From Tigriopus japonicus (Eukaryota > Arthropoda > Copepoda > Harpacticoida > Harpacticidae), in assembly GCA_010645155.1 (NCBI GenBank), contig JAAGOF010000220.1, positions 547,505 through 611,504 on the forward strand: a stretch of DNA of 64,000 nucleotides. The letters run 5' to 3'. The notes beneath the pieces are model-generated. The model searched no databases, was not told where the DNA came from, and saw nothing but the letters and a program-made list of their open reading frames with translations. The stretch's first letter is position 1. Each line of letters starts with the position of its first letter. The translations under genes were made by a program, and so were the position numbers. Shown in pieces: positions 1 to 11,735 of this stretch.

Positions 1-365
1 TGTTCTTGTTCTAAGAGGTATAACTCAATTCTTTCTTGCTCTGCCTCCACTAAATCAGTCGACAAGCACTCCTGGACGATAATTTGGAGCTCCGCAAGCA
101 CCTTTTCCAAAGCAGCAAGATCCAATCTAATTCTCGTTCTTGACACTCGTGTGAGAGACATCAAATTTCTTTCTATCACATTGATGAGAACAGTGATGGC
201 ACGTTTTTTGGTCCCCATCTTCCTGTTCCACTGAAACATTGCAATTGTCATACGCCCACTTGGCGTTCCCACAGAAGTACCAGGCCCAAGATCAGCAAGC
301 CCTGATTCGTTTAGAGCAGAATCTTCCGGATGAATCATTGTGTCACTTCCAACAGCCTCAGCCAT
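1..365 (-). CDS. BEL/Pao-like gag, N-terminal part, runs off the left edge
   Basis: An ATG at 365 on the minus strand opens a frame that stays open for 121 codons to the window edge. The product starts MAEAVGSDTM and is rich in Leu, Glu and Arg, with the look of a helical gag N-terminus (for example the stretch LDLAALEKVLAELQ). Support for a retrotransposon is mainly positional: just upstream on the same strand lie a primer-binding-site-like sequence and an LTR-like block. Gag would form the particle that packages the element RNA. The frame has no break in the visible part. The rest of the element lies outside the window, so protease, RT and integrase cannot be checked. A host coiled-coil protein is the alternative. 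Confidence 0.55.
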   Translation of the reverse strand, partial: MAEAVGSDTMIHPEDSALNESGLADLGPGTSVGTPSGRMTIAMFQWNRKMGTKKRAITVLINVIERNLMSLTRVSRTRIRLDLAALEKVLAELQIIVQECLSTDLVEAEQERIELYLLEQE

Positions 366-412
366 GATCGCTTCACAACATTTGTTCAACGGAAACCGCT
401 CCCGAGTACTTG

Positions 413-432
413 CAATCCGGCTCGACGGACCA
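413..432 (-). promoter_or_regulatory. primer-binding-site-like sequence after the LTR
   Basis: Read on the minus strand this is TGGTCCGTCGAGCCGGATTG, beginning with TGG as expected for pairing to a tRNA 3' CCA end, four bases after the CA that closes the LTR-like block. A TGGTCC..CGAGCCGG sequence at this place resembles BEL/Pao elements as I remember them; the exact primer tRNA was not established. Confidence 0.5.
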
Positions 433-436
433 TTAA

Positions 437-667
437 TGTTGGGGACTTTAATCCCGCTAGCTCAGTGGACTGTATATATATACTTCGATTCTTGCTTACT
501 GACTGATCATTTATTTTCTCGTTTCTTTGACATTAACATTTTATTCTTCATAACGGTTCAATTAGCTAATATTCTGCGTTGAGGTCTTTCTTGGGAAATC
601 GGGAATTCAATTAGCGGATAATCGTCACAACAACTTCAATAGCTAGCAAGCAAACACCCAAAAAACA
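437..667 (-). mobile_element. 5' LTR of the BEL/Pao-like element (about 231 bp)
   Basis: On the minus strand the block begins TGTTTTTTGGGTG and ends CCCCAACA, giving the TG..CA ends of an LTR. It contains a TATATATATA run near 472-482 and AATAAA-type signals, and is followed by a primer-binding-like site and then the gag-like frame. Only one LTR is in the window, so the boundaries rest on the TG/CA rule and on position, not on comparison with its partner. Confidence 0.5.
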
Positions 668-1213
668 TGTTTTAGGCGTAAAAAAGTATTTGCCTGAAAC
701 CTACACCCCCTTGTCATTACTTATATCTTTATGGGCTGCTCATACTGCATTCTGTAGTCTAAAAGCTTTCTTTTCTTAAGACCAAACTTGTTAAAACACA
801 TCATTCTTTGAATATACCACTTTCAAACATTTGAGAATTCTCTCAATCTGAAAAAGCTTTTTGGACAGTAATTTAAAACCAAAATATCCCCCCCCCCCCT
901 CAAAACAAAATTGAGAGGACCTCTCCATTCTGGTCTCATGGCCCTATTCGAAGTTTCACAGGGAAATGGTTTCGTTGTTAAACTGATTTGGTTTTGTTAT
1001 ATTCGTGCTTTTTAAGTTGATGCCAAAATCTGTAGAATTTCGGGACGATTCATGGCAAAATATATCTTCAGTTGTTCAGAGTATTGTTTTGGTGCATGCT
1101 CTCCACCCTGTACCTTACAAAGTTAATATAGGAGAAAGGTATTGAGCGTGCAACAAAAGACCTCACCTAACAACCTCGGAGTCGTAGAAATAGACAGTTG
1201 CATCTGAGGAACC
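668..1213. other. Upstream region of gene A
   Basis: About 550 bases between the BEL/Pao-like LTR and the gene A start codon. It holds a run of about ten C at 890-899. A CAGTTGC about 20 bases before the ATG resembles the initiator-like CAGTT also seen just before genes C and D. I see no clear TATA box and no coding sequence. Confidence 0.35.
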
Positions 1214-3726
1214 ATGGAGGCTAATTGCAAAATTAGTTGGACCTTTGTTCTCCTTACCCTGATCGATCCCATCACGGGATGTCTGCCAAATGAGGAGTGT
1301 TTTACAGATTTTCGTAAGCATTTTCTCTGCTTTCATTACTCGTCTTTTGACAAGCAGTTTTTTTTAGGCTACGCCCATTGTCTCGCGGTTGGGTTCAATT
1401 ATCCTGGAAATGGCATTTTCCATTTTAATGACTCATCTCTGAGCAAATGTAACCAAGAGTGCCAAGCCGATTCCAGATGCGAACATTCAACATTTTTTCT
1501 GGAAACCAAGCAATGCTTTGGAAAAAGCATGAAGAACACAGTTTATATCAAAGATGACATGCAATATATCACTATTCCAAAAATTTGCAGTAAGTTTTGT
1601 CTAAATTAGAGCCAAAGAGATTAGAGTAAAAGAGTAAGTACAAAAGATTTTTGGCTCCAGTTTTTCTTGAAAATAGTAAAAACTTGAATAAAAATGGACA
1701 AAGAAGCACAAGATTTTCAGAATTAATTCTCCCTAGACTTGCAAAAGTAGTGATTATTTTCATCTTTTGTTGCCAATATGTAGTCTTGTGACTTTAAGTG
1801 TTCCTTTGTTTTTGCTCTTTTTCTCTCCTCCCATGTGGAGACACTTGATTCTACTTGGAACCAGTTGTTGAACCAGTTAATATCATGCTGTTACTTTTTT
1901 GATCATGTTGGCTCTAATGTGACAATTTTTTTACGAATAAAGACAAAAATTGAGTTTTGAACAAAACATCCAAAAATTATAGCTATCGCTTGATTCTGGA
2001 AATAATTGCGTTGTTTGTAAGCAATGGGGAAAATTCTGACAAATTCAACGAGGTTCCAAATGACAATCAGTGTTTCAATTAATTGATATTTCTATAATCA
2101 CCATTGTCCTACATTTTGAATATTTAAGGATGGCAGAATGAATACGTGCATCTAAATGTACATTAGCCATAAATGTTGCCTAGCCTTTAGAATTTTTGAT
2201 CAGACCCATAAAATTCCCCGCCTGTTGTAATCCCAATTCTGATTGGTTCAACAATTAGACGAAGCGTAGCAATCAAGCAGAAATGTAAATACACAAGTTT
2301 CGAATCATTAAGCCCTGTATTTCTTAGAAATGTAAATCAAAGAAACACTAAAATATCCCCAATCAAGAAACATGAAATGAAACTTTAAGCAAGCGAAGCT
2401 AAAATGTGATTTTTTGTGCTTTCAGCAAAATTTTCATTCGCCTTTAGCTTTAACAAGCAGTTAATGCAGATTGATATATATATTTTTAGATGGAAAAGAT
2501 AATTGATCTTTTTACATTCAATATGTAAACACATTTCAGTTTCCAATTGTGTTCCAAAGTGGCACCTGAAACACAATTTTTTGGTGCCCAGGTCCTGGTG
2601 AAAACCAGCAATACCTTATCCAGTATCTGAGGAATAAATAAGTGTATTTATGTATATTATGTTATTGTCTTTTGAAGGCAATGCCTCCACATTCATGATA
2701 TAACCAAGCTTCCTGAAATAAATCATCATCATCGTCCTTTTGTTAGAATGTAATACAAACATCGAGTCCCTCGTCCTAAATAAAACTTCGACAATTTAGT
2801 TCCAGGATGTACAATGGATGCTTGGGATTTTCGTGGGAATGATGTTACGGTATTCAGCACGACCAACTACCTAGAATGTTATGATCGTTGCCAAACTGAA
2901 CCAAATTGCATAATAGGAGTTTGGGTTCACCCTTGGAGCAATTTTGTTCCCGGCATGTGTTACTTGAAGAGCGTAATTGTCATGTCGAATAAAAAACATC
3001 ATTATGGCATGGTTACAATCCCAAAATATTGTTTGGAACGTAAGTCCCTAAAGCGCAGAACATAACCTGAAGAACAGAATTCAAAGGAAAATTGTTTGGA
3101 TTTATCACAGACCATCGATTGCCTGATAATGAATTCCAATTCCAAAACTCCAAGTACCAATTCATTGCTGGAAACAATACTTTAGCGGAAGGAAGGGAGC
3201 TTTGTGAAGCAAGGAAAGGAAGTTTAGTGTCCATGGAAACCAAAGACGAGTTTTCGTTTATCCGTTCTGCTGTCCTACAATTGAATACATTCAATTCATC
3301 CACGTTTGTCGGAGACTACCGAATAGGTAAGGATCTTGATTATTCAATAATATTCAATTGTCATGTAACAATTTCCATTCAAAAGGTTTGATCAGCAATT
3401 CCACCAAATGGATTTGGAGCTCAGGGTGGAATTATGATAAGAATGTGTTTAATATTTGGTGCAATGGTTTCCCTAGTGGAACAAGTGGGAACGTCATTTT
3501 GGAAGTCCAAAGATCTTGTGTGACTCTGAAGACTGGCTCTGAATATGTGGAAAATTTTATTTGCGAAATCGGCGGTAAATTGCCATTACGACCACATATC
3601 TCAAAATAGTTGTGATAATGACTAATAAGCAGATCTTTTTTCCTCATAGCATGTGATGGCCTCAGTCTTCCGAACATTACAAACTCTAAACGAGAACGAC
3701 AGAATCACCCATTGGCTTATAAGTAG
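1214..3726 (+). CDS. Gene A: secreted Apple-Apple-CTLD protein (six exons)
   Basis: Exons 1214-1313, 1368-1589, 2800-3039, 3111-3326, 3386-3574 and 3650-3726 join through GT-AG introns, all phase 1, to 347 codons plus stop. The start sits in a strong context (accATGG). Residues 1-22 form a signal peptide (WTFVLLTLIDPITG). Exon 2 is a PAN/Apple-like domain with six Cys (YAHCLAVGFNYPGN ... IPKIC). Exon 3 is a second six-Cys Apple-like domain (PGCTMDAWDF ... IPKYCLE). Exons 4-5 form a C-type-lectin-like domain (LCEARKGSLVSMET, WIWSSGWNYD, ENFICE). The tail exon reads ACDGLSLPNITNS and ends at TAG. The TAG overlaps a donor-like GTAGGT, so a further exon is possible. The CTLD lacks EPN/QPD and WND motifs, so classical calcium-dependent sugar binding is doubtful. 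A secreted recognition or adhesion role is inference. Gene C is its closest relative here. Confidence 0.82.
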
Positions 3727-4709
3727 GTTTCGTGTGCCTGTTTTTGTGATTCTTTTTGGACTTAATAAGCTAATGAAATTGAATGCATTATGTAGTGTAC
3801 AGCCTGTTGTCACAAAGTGATTGATGGGATCAAAGCAAACTGAACCCTTAAATTTCATGCAAACTTGCCCTTACAAAAATGTTAGAGTGCACAAGCCCAT
3901 CTCTGGCTTTTGAATGATTATGAATGTGTTGGTTCTGGCTTCTACCGAAACCGAAAGCAGAAAAAAGGCGAACTTTTACTCTCCAAAAACCTCTGGAACA
4001 GTTTTTTGAAAGGAATCGACAAAGTTATTTTTTCTTCTGTTCCGTTGCTAATAAATAGCCTGCGTATAGAGTCCTTTATGCGCAACCAGTGGAATAGAAA
4101 ACATGTGCAACCTTGGAGCCCTGTAACAAAAAATTTCTGGTTTTTCGTGACCAGTATTGATGTTTCAAGTTTATGTGTCAAGGTTCAATTTTGAACTCCC
4201 AGTCTTATGCACTGTGACCTCCGAGTCAGTTGTCCTCTAAAGGACCCTATATGATGCAAAAGCATAGCAGCAAGGACGTTTAACGGAACAAAATTCAATG
4301 ATCACAGAAATGTTGAACGTGATCAATTTCAACTCGGATGAAGAAACAAATTAGTAAAAGTTTACTAATAAACAGGTAATGTAAGAAATAATGCTTACTT
4401 TGCAGACTTGGCTTAACTTCATCAGAGTTGTCATTGTTTAAAAAGAAAATTTACATCACCATGGAACTTCAAACCATTTAACTCTCGTGCGCTATTTTTG
4501 CATCAAATGTGCAGGCCTGGTAAAAAGAATATTAAGTTGAACTATTTATATACACATTTCTACAGTCAGGTGCTTTCGGTTCCGGTTTAGAGCCCTTCCG
4601 AGCCATCAAAGATTCAACCTTGAAAATGTTTGTACCAACATTATTTTTAGTTTCAAATTCGATTGCAAATCAGTCGTCAAAAAATCTTTAAGAGGAGCAA
4701 AGCCCATTT
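3727..4709. other. Downstream of gene A, no gene seen
   Basis: No credible coding region. Short stretches resemble the 19920/60560 hAT-like family: TACCGAAACCGAAAGCAG near 3943 and a CTTTCGGTTCCGG .. GAGCC .. CATCA piece near 4572-4606. These may be the ends of a badly decayed copy. Confidence 0.3.
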
Positions 4710-4713
4710 TTGT

Positions 4714-5238
4714 TGTAGGTAAAAAGGTCACAAACAGAACGGTCACAGGTAAATAAGTCACAGTAAAAAGTTCGCGGGGAAAAAAGGTCACAGTGTAAAA
4801 CGGTCAAGGTAAAAGGTCACAAAGAAAAAAGGTAACGGTAAAAAGATACCTTTTCCCTGAGCATTACGTAGGATGTTCCACTCGGAATATCTTAGAAGCC
4901 CTTTGGCATATCTACAAAGAAGGGTGTAATATTGACTCTAGAGGGACAAGGACACCCTCCCCGGCCCAACGGATCCAATGCGGGTTCAGGCCATTGTTTT
5001 AAAATCTGTCGGGACTTACGTCGCGCTGACTATGCATACAAGACCTTATGAGGATTGGGATAATCGAGTTCCACTTGGTTAATATTGGGTCCCATTGGAC
5101 AATATTCAACCTCGGAACATACAAGAGGCCTTAAGGTCACCACTTTGGCTACCTTTGGAGCTGCCCAGGTATGTAACCTTTTTATTGAAACCTTTTTACC
5201 TTATGACCTTTTTACTGTGACCTTTTTACCGCACTCCA
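4714..5238. mobile_element. TIR element with sub-repeated ends (about 525 bp)
   Basis: The left end carries several tandem variants of GGTAAAAAGGTCACAG (4714-4860) and the right end carries the inverse (CTGTGACCTTTTTACC variants, 5168-5238). The middle is non-coding. This is the build of a MITE with terminal inverted repeats made of sub-repeats. I could not fix a target-site duplication, so the superfamily is open. Confidence 0.5.
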
Positions 5239-5454
5239 TTTTTTAACAAGAAAACGAGAACAAAATACTGGGATCCCCCCAAAATAGATCAAATATTTGA
5301 GAACCACAAATAAATTTTCAAATTAAAGATTAAAACTTAAGCTTCAATTAATTTAACAATTGGGGCTATTAGAGCAAGGCATGCGCTTTTGTCCATTATT
5401 GATAAAACTTCTTTGGTCACTTTGAACATTTTTGGCATTAGTCAACTCAAATAT

Positions 5455-5602
5455 AATAACTCAAAGGTTGTACAGATCGACCAACAATAATTCGTCGGTA
5501 GACCAATTATCATATAACTGTCCATTTTATGTAGTATTGTTAACTTTCTTCTTAAGGGAATCCCATTCCTTGTAGCAGTAATAAAAAATCTGCAAGCCAA
5601 CA
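5455..5602 (+). mobile_element. 3' end fragment of the hairpin-tailed LINE family
   Basis: Contains AAAGGTTGTACAGATC and, further on, the conserved tail GGGAATCCCATTCCTTGTAG, both also found at the 3' end of the better-preserved copy at 53683-54529. It is a short, diverged, 5'-truncated LINE relic. Confidence 0.55.
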
Positions 5603-8600
5603 AAGAATTATTTACTTATTGAACTTTTTTAAGTCATCTCCGACTTCTCATCATAATTTATGTACGATGGAACTTTTACCGATGAGTCATACAGATTACT
5701 TGGTTAACTCTGGATCAAATCTTTTTGAAAACGTTCAATAAAACCCCCTTTATCAATTTAACTGATCGATAGGCCTTCTGCCATTTTAAGAGCAAATAAC
5801 TCAAGGAATTTTGACCCCCAAATCAAAGTAAATGTGAATGAAAGCACATGTATCATGAGAATTGTTTTCTCTCAAGTCTTTTTGTGACGACTGCATATTT
5901 TTTCGAGAGTCCTATTGCGTCAGAGTTAAAGTCATAATTCCCAGTTCTTTGTATTTTGAATCACCAAGTACGTAATTGAGCCTAAGGTTGCAGTCGTGAA
6001 ACATTTCGTGTTTAAAGATATTCACTAAATGACACTCATTGCAAATTGCTAAGGAGTATAATCCTCGGGAATTTTCCTGTTGTGATTGTCATCATTCATC
6101 ATATTTTGCCGTCAATAAATTCTCTTTGCTTGCAAATACCTTAATGGTGGGTTTCATATTTTTGCGAGTTGGCCTTTTTGATAGCGGACGTCGTTTATCA
6201 CTTGAAATTTCATTTCCCTTTTATTTTCATTCACATTCCACTTCCTTTGCCTATCTCCCAACTTCCTTTCATCCCCTCCCCGCCCCCAAAAAAAAACCTT
6301 TTTTTTTTCTTTAACAGGCCAAATTGAACCGTTATCAAAAATTATGGACAAATGGAAGTGGAAAAAGACCTTTTAAATCTTCCACTACTACCAAATAAGT
6401 TGGGGCCCCAAGAAGCGACATCAAAAAGAAACAAGATTACCCAATTCAATCTTCCTTGAAGAAACTTGTGATTGATTTATCAATTAAAATTTATGATGAG
6501 AAATGTTCGATCCTCAAAATTGTATATCCCACTTTAGATAATACAATATGTATGTTTGCAGTTCTGAACCTTGTTAATGGGCCACGGAGAATAGGCGAGC
6601 TTTGTGGTTTGCGATAGAAAGCCTGTTGGGTAGTGGAGTTGCATGTTTCTAAGAGCTTCAAGTGTATCCTTCGTCTTGTCACAAAACGTACAGTTTTGAT
6701 AAATAACTAATTTCTCTCAATACTATCCATTAGAAGATATGCATAAACACAATCAAATGATTGGCCAAGGACATCTAGAATAGAGGTGGACTTTTCACGG
6801 CACGGCAAAACTGGCCGGAGGTGATCCAAATCAAGTGAAAGGCAAAGATCGAATGCCAATTCAGCCGGAAATTTAGAGAAGCCTCTTTGGTCTTCTGGCT
6901 AATTTGGCTGGGCGAACTGCCAAAGATGAGGCCTCTTCTAGATTAAGGGTTGCTTGATGCAACTGTTGCAATGTTCAAAATGACTTTAAGATGCTCATTG
7001 ATTGGCCCCAAGAGCAATAATTGGTTTGAATGTTATACAAAGGTGACTTAACTTATTGTTTTGCCACACTTTAAGTCAGCTGGTCTGTCCTAATTTGTTG
7101 GTTCAAATATAATTAATCTTAAGAAGACAACGTGCCACAGGATCCCTGAAGAGAGAAGATGAAAATCAAAAATGGTGACCAAAACAGTCAGAATATTGTT
7201 AAGAACTTATTTTGCAACATATTGGACAAAACCTGTCAATGTAAAGTGTAATGAACTTTAAAGCCTTTTGTGAGTGTTCAAATAATTTGTCTGAAAATAG
7301 GATCCAGAATGGCATAAGGTTTTTTCTTAGTTTTGATTAGAAGATCACATAATCCAGCCTTTCTTCAAACTTTCAAGACACCACTATTGAGGCTTGTCAA
7401 GTAAAAATCTGCTTGCTTTTTCGACTAATATCAATGAAGACCTTTCAAATAAAATCATTCAGACCGTAAGTGTCTTTCAATAGTCTTAAAACACTACAAG
7501 ATTGATTTTGTGTGCAGTTTTTCTGATTTGCGGGAGACACCCTGAAGAAGGAAAACAAGCTCAGTTCTTTTAAGTCGTGCAACAAAGTTCATGTGGCTCA
7601 TAATTTATAAAGAGTGTTTTAGTGTCTATTTTCCAATGCATCATCATTCCCTAATCAGTGTGTTTTGTTTAAAGTCTTGTAGTGTCTTAGAAAGCTTTCT
7701 AGGTGCTCAATGTTCTCATGAATATCAGAAGTGTGAGGCCGGCCTCTCAGAAAGCTAACTGAATGAAGGTAAGACGATTAAAACTTTTTTTGAGGATTAT
7801 GATAAAGTTACTTAAAGTGTAAATATTATAAAAGTGTAGCCTGTGCAAAGGAATCTGTTCGTCTGAAGTCTCTTCATCGCTTGCGCAAGTCCAGAGTAGC
7901 TCTACTCTATTTCCGCGCCCTGTTGTCTTCCTTCACTCAGTTCTTTCTACCCTCGTTCGGTGTCGTTCGTCTTGCTTAAAAATGCCACGCAAATTCATCT
8001 TGAAAATGGATTAGGAACCATATTTCCCCCGGAAATTCTCCCCCGGACTAAAACGCGGAGTTTCATCACGCTCATTCAAGAAACAACTTGAACAACATAA
8101 CGGCGTTTTTTTTTGAGCTTATCTGTTACCCGGCTTGAACAACTTACATAGATTTTGCTCATCCACGCCTTATCCTGAACTTAATTAAGACATGGCAATC
8201 TTTATTGCTTATTAGAAATCGATATTTTGAAGGGTTGTCACCTTGGCATAAATTCATGTTCTAGAATTGATGGTTTCATCTTCGAATTTCTTTTATTGTA
8301 CGATCGTGTCATTGATTTCAGGACAATCTCAGTATGGTTAAGAGTTGTTCAAGCAGTTTTAAGTAGTGAATTTGCGTGTGGGTTAAGGTCCATATGCTAT
8401 AAGATAGCCTTGCACCTTATAATTATAATTGATATTGATGCAAACAAGTTGAAAATCTAGATTTCAGACCTAAGGAGGCATTACAAGTTTAGTGTTTTGC
8501 TTGAAAAATGCATTTTGTCATTCAAGTATTCCAAAAGTGTATCCCAAACCGTTGTCTGAAAATCATTTTATTTAAACTTAAGAATACTATGAGCTAGCAT

Positions 8601-8616
8601 AAATTCTGTAATGTAT
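5603..8616. other. About 3 kb with no recognisable gene
   Basis: No exon with conserved domains or good splice context was found. A short polypyrimidine and poly-A tract lies at 6280-6310. The stretch 7850-8060 is richer in G+C than its surroundings and could be a diverged element or an untranslated exon; I cannot assign it. Confidence 0.3.
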
Positions 8617-9265
8617 AAGGAAGCCAGAGTGGTCGCGCGTACTAATGCGTTCTTTTAAGTGCCGAGGGTAAAATAAAGTGCTTCACCAGACGGCGTAGGT
8701 TCGAATCCTGTTGGGGATCGAATTGAAGCTGTCGGGAGAAATCCTTGTTTACAGGGAATCGCATTCCTTGTAGCGGTAGTAGAAAATCCGCAACAAACAA
8801 ACAAACAAAAAGTAAATAATTCATCATATACCTACAATGTAATTATGGTCAAGGATGCCTAAATATCCAATTTTTGACTATTTTCCAACGTGCTTCCATT
8901 GATTGTGATTCATATTGTCTCATTTCTATCGATCTATTGCCAGTTTATTTCTAGTTTAGCTTATTTTTTTGTAAGTTTCAATGACAGTCAAATTTGTCTT
9001 AATATTTTCATGTATTCATGTGTTTTCTATTCTTATTTTTTGTTTATGAGTTAGTTCAATGATCAGTATAAGTTCGAATGATGCAAATAAACCTTATTCA
9101 TTGAAGAGGTGTGTTCTAGGCTGAGTAAGAGTTAAGATAGTAGAATGTTCTAAGGGTGTTTTATCTGTTCATTGAAACCATGAAGAGGCATTACAAGTTT
9201 AGTGTTTTGCTTGAGTAATGCATTTTGTTATTCAAATATTCCAGAAGTGTATCCCAAACCGTTGC
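8473..9265 (+). repeat. Pair of about 85-bp direct repeats
   Basis: The segment GAGGCATTACAAGTTTAGTG ... ATCCCAAACCGTTG occurs at about 8475-8553 and again at about 9183-9265 with a few differences. The first copy lies just before the 8.6-kb SINE. The pair could be ends of one older element interrupted by the SINE, or a local duplication. Confidence 0.55.
8617..8808 (+). mobile_element. tRNA-derived SINE with a LINE-like tail
   Basis: The head is tRNA-like: an A-box-like AGAGTGGTCGCGCGTACTAA, then a variable-arm-like segment, then the B box GGTTCGAATCC. The body ends with TTTACAGGGAATCGCATTCC and TTGTAGCGGTAGTAGAAAAT, which is the 3' tail of the LINE fragments at 49.0, 53.7 and 55.4 kb. The element closes with a (CAAA)n-type tail. 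The long variable-arm-like part suggests a Leu- or Ser-type tRNA ancestor. It does not fold as an intact tRNA gene. Confidence 0.75.
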
Positions 9266-10277
9266 AAGTTGATGGATAATCATCAATTCTTTAAAAACTG
9301 AGACTTTCTACTTTCAAAAGCACGTTCTCTCCTTTTGTGCTTCTCCACTTGATCTTGGTCACCCCTGATTTGCCGTGCGCCGTCCAGGAAATTCTAGATG
9401 TCCGTGGATTGGCATATACATCAAAAACATCAGAAAACTCTTAAGATTAGCAGAAATATTAGCAACTGAAGAAACGCAGCTCTAAAAACAACAGGAGATG
9501 CAAATTTGGCGACCATAACTAGTTGTGCAAGAAAAACAGCGTTTCTTCAGTAATTCGCGACGCTAGCTGAAACTAAAGGCTTTAGCTGAAACTACTTTAT
9601 TCCCTGGGCCAAGGACATCTCCAAAGAAGGACAGCGACCCTGACGCCGAAACGACAGTTGACTTGCAAGAAGAGGCATCAGTTTGTCTTGAAGAGCAATA
9701 GAAATGGACAGCGTTTTCTGGCAATGGTTCGTGAATTGGACCTGTAACCCGTGTTGCGGCGTGTCTCTGTCACAATAGTCTTCAGGTGTACGTCCTCTAA
9801 GTGTCGTTTAGGCTACACACTGACCAAAGTTAAGCTCCGGCCATCTGAGACCCCAATCAAGTCCATCGATTTCAAGCGAGACTCGAAATTCCTGGAGATT
9901 CGATTTTGTTCAATCAATGGATAAAAGCCATCCCCAAAACAACTATAACTCAGCAAAACATGCCCGTTTGAGGTCCCTTCACATAAATGACCTCAATTTG
10001 GGATTGCGATCCAAGACTTAGCCTCATAAAAAGACCGAAACGACTTGAAATTGGACTGGGTGAATGGGGTGGACACACTCAAAGTGAAGAAAGGATTTTT
10101 ACAGACCCCAGCCAATGAATGAATGGCCAGGGGCAAAGCTCAATCTAAGCGGGAAGAATTTGAAAGTAAAATAATTTTTTGATGGAGAAAGAGCAACGGG
10201 ACCATGCTCGCTTGCACGTCAATGTTCTTGGTGGACCCTAACAATCTTCCCGATGGCATTTTCATTTACATGCCAAA
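8809..10277. other. No gene seen; second direct-repeat copy
   Basis: Apart from the repeat copy near 9183-9265 nothing could be assigned. The part from about 9800 to 10270 is less AT-rich and leads straight into the LINE endonuclease segment at 10278, so it may be the decayed 5' part of that LINE. Confidence 0.3.
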
Positions 10278-10908
10278 GTGCATATTGAGGACTTGATGCG
10301 AGAAAAAACAACTGGCCACTTTAATCATCCCAACATCAATTGGTCTAATCTAAGTGGAGCATCACAAATAGACATTGACCTCCTGGATGCAACCTCTGAT
10401 AGTTACTTGGATCAACTAGTCATAAACTCGACGCATAGGGCAGGAAATGTCTTAGATCTTGTATTGGCAAGTGATCCGTTACGTGTTCAATACATTGAAC
10501 ATCGTTGGGACCTGAACTTAAGTGACCATTGTGCTCTTGAAATCAGTGCTTATACTAATGAGAAAAGAAAAAAGGCAAACACATTCCTGGGATTTTGGGA
10601 GGGCCGACTGGTCCTCATTTGCAAATTATTTGGCTCAGTTTAATTGGTTGGATATGGTGACGAGCAGCACTGTGGAGGAATCTTGGTCCCTTTTGCACAA
10701 CTGTATCACTCATGGCTTGAGGTGCTATGTCCCTGATCGATCTTGAAAAAGTATGGATAGACCTCCTTGGTTAACCCTAAAAATGATTAAAATAAACCAA
10801 CGCAAACGAAGACTACATAAGAAGTCCAAAAATAATTTTGGTGGATGTATAGTTGAAGAATTGAAAAACCTGAGGAAGGATCTCAAGAGACAAATCAACC
10901 AATCAAAA

Positions 10909-11157
10909 GGGGAGATGGTTTAGCGCAGTTGATTAACGCGCGACCGAGCTATGCTCGGGGTAATGGGTTCGATCCCAGGTCTCTCCCCCCCCCCCCCATT
11001 CCGCCTCCTAATGGTCTAGTGGATGGATATGTCGCCTCGAATGTCGCCTCAAAAAACCCAGAATGGGCCCCATAACTGTAGATCTGTGAATACTTGTATT
11101 GTATAAATGTATATCCAATGAGATAATTGGGAAATCTTGCAATAAATATTATAAAAA
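10909..11157 (+). mobile_element. tRNA-derived SINE, family 1
   Basis: Starts GGGGAGATGG, with A box TTAGCGCAGTTGATTAACG and B box GGGTTCGATCCCAG, then a C run, a body with CCCAGAATGGGCCCC, and an AT-rich end (GCAATAAATATTATAAA). A second copy lies at 32353-32598. It sits inside the LINE linker region. Confidence 0.85.
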
Positions 11158-11735
11158 GAACGATATGAAGAAAACCTCTTGAAGAATGGAACATCCATTA
11201 AGTTCTTTGGTTACATTAAAAGCAAGAGGAAAACGAAAGACATGATCGGACCATTGTTTGATACAACTGGAGTTATAGTCCATAATGTGTCGACTGTTTT
11301 AAACACTAAATGAACACTTCTCGGGGACTTTTACTCCCTCAGCGAATGTGACACAATACTCTCCTTCGAGAGAAGGAAAGACCGGCCCCAGACTAAGTTT
11401 CATGACATTCTCTGTAATGGAAGTCTATCATTCGTTGCAAACGCTTAAAGGCTCATTGACAAACGGCCCTGATGGCATTCCTCAACGGGTTGCAAAAGTT
11501 CTACGGAGCGAACTATCGTTGCCTCTTGCATTGATATTCAATAAGCCCTTGCTTACAAGAGAGGTGCCATCTGATTGGCGGAGTGCGAATGTGAGACCAA
11601 TCCACAAAAACGGTGACCGAAGGAAACCTCAAAATTACAGGCCAATTTCCCTAACCTCGGTTGTGTGCAAAGTCATGCAAAGAATGATGAAAAGCAAGAT
11701 TGTCGACTTCTTAGACGAAAATCGGATATTTAGAG

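Noticed and set aside
340..582. 80-codon plus-strand ORF
   Set aside because: It lies antisense to the BEL/Pao-like gag start, primer site and LTR; no domain of its own.
3013..3303. Minus-strand ORFs overlapping gene A exons
   Set aside because: They are antisense shadows of the CTLD and Apple exons.
10909..10985. Functional tRNA gene
   Set aside because: A and B boxes are present but the head continues into a SINE body also present at 32353; the anticodon arm is not well formed.
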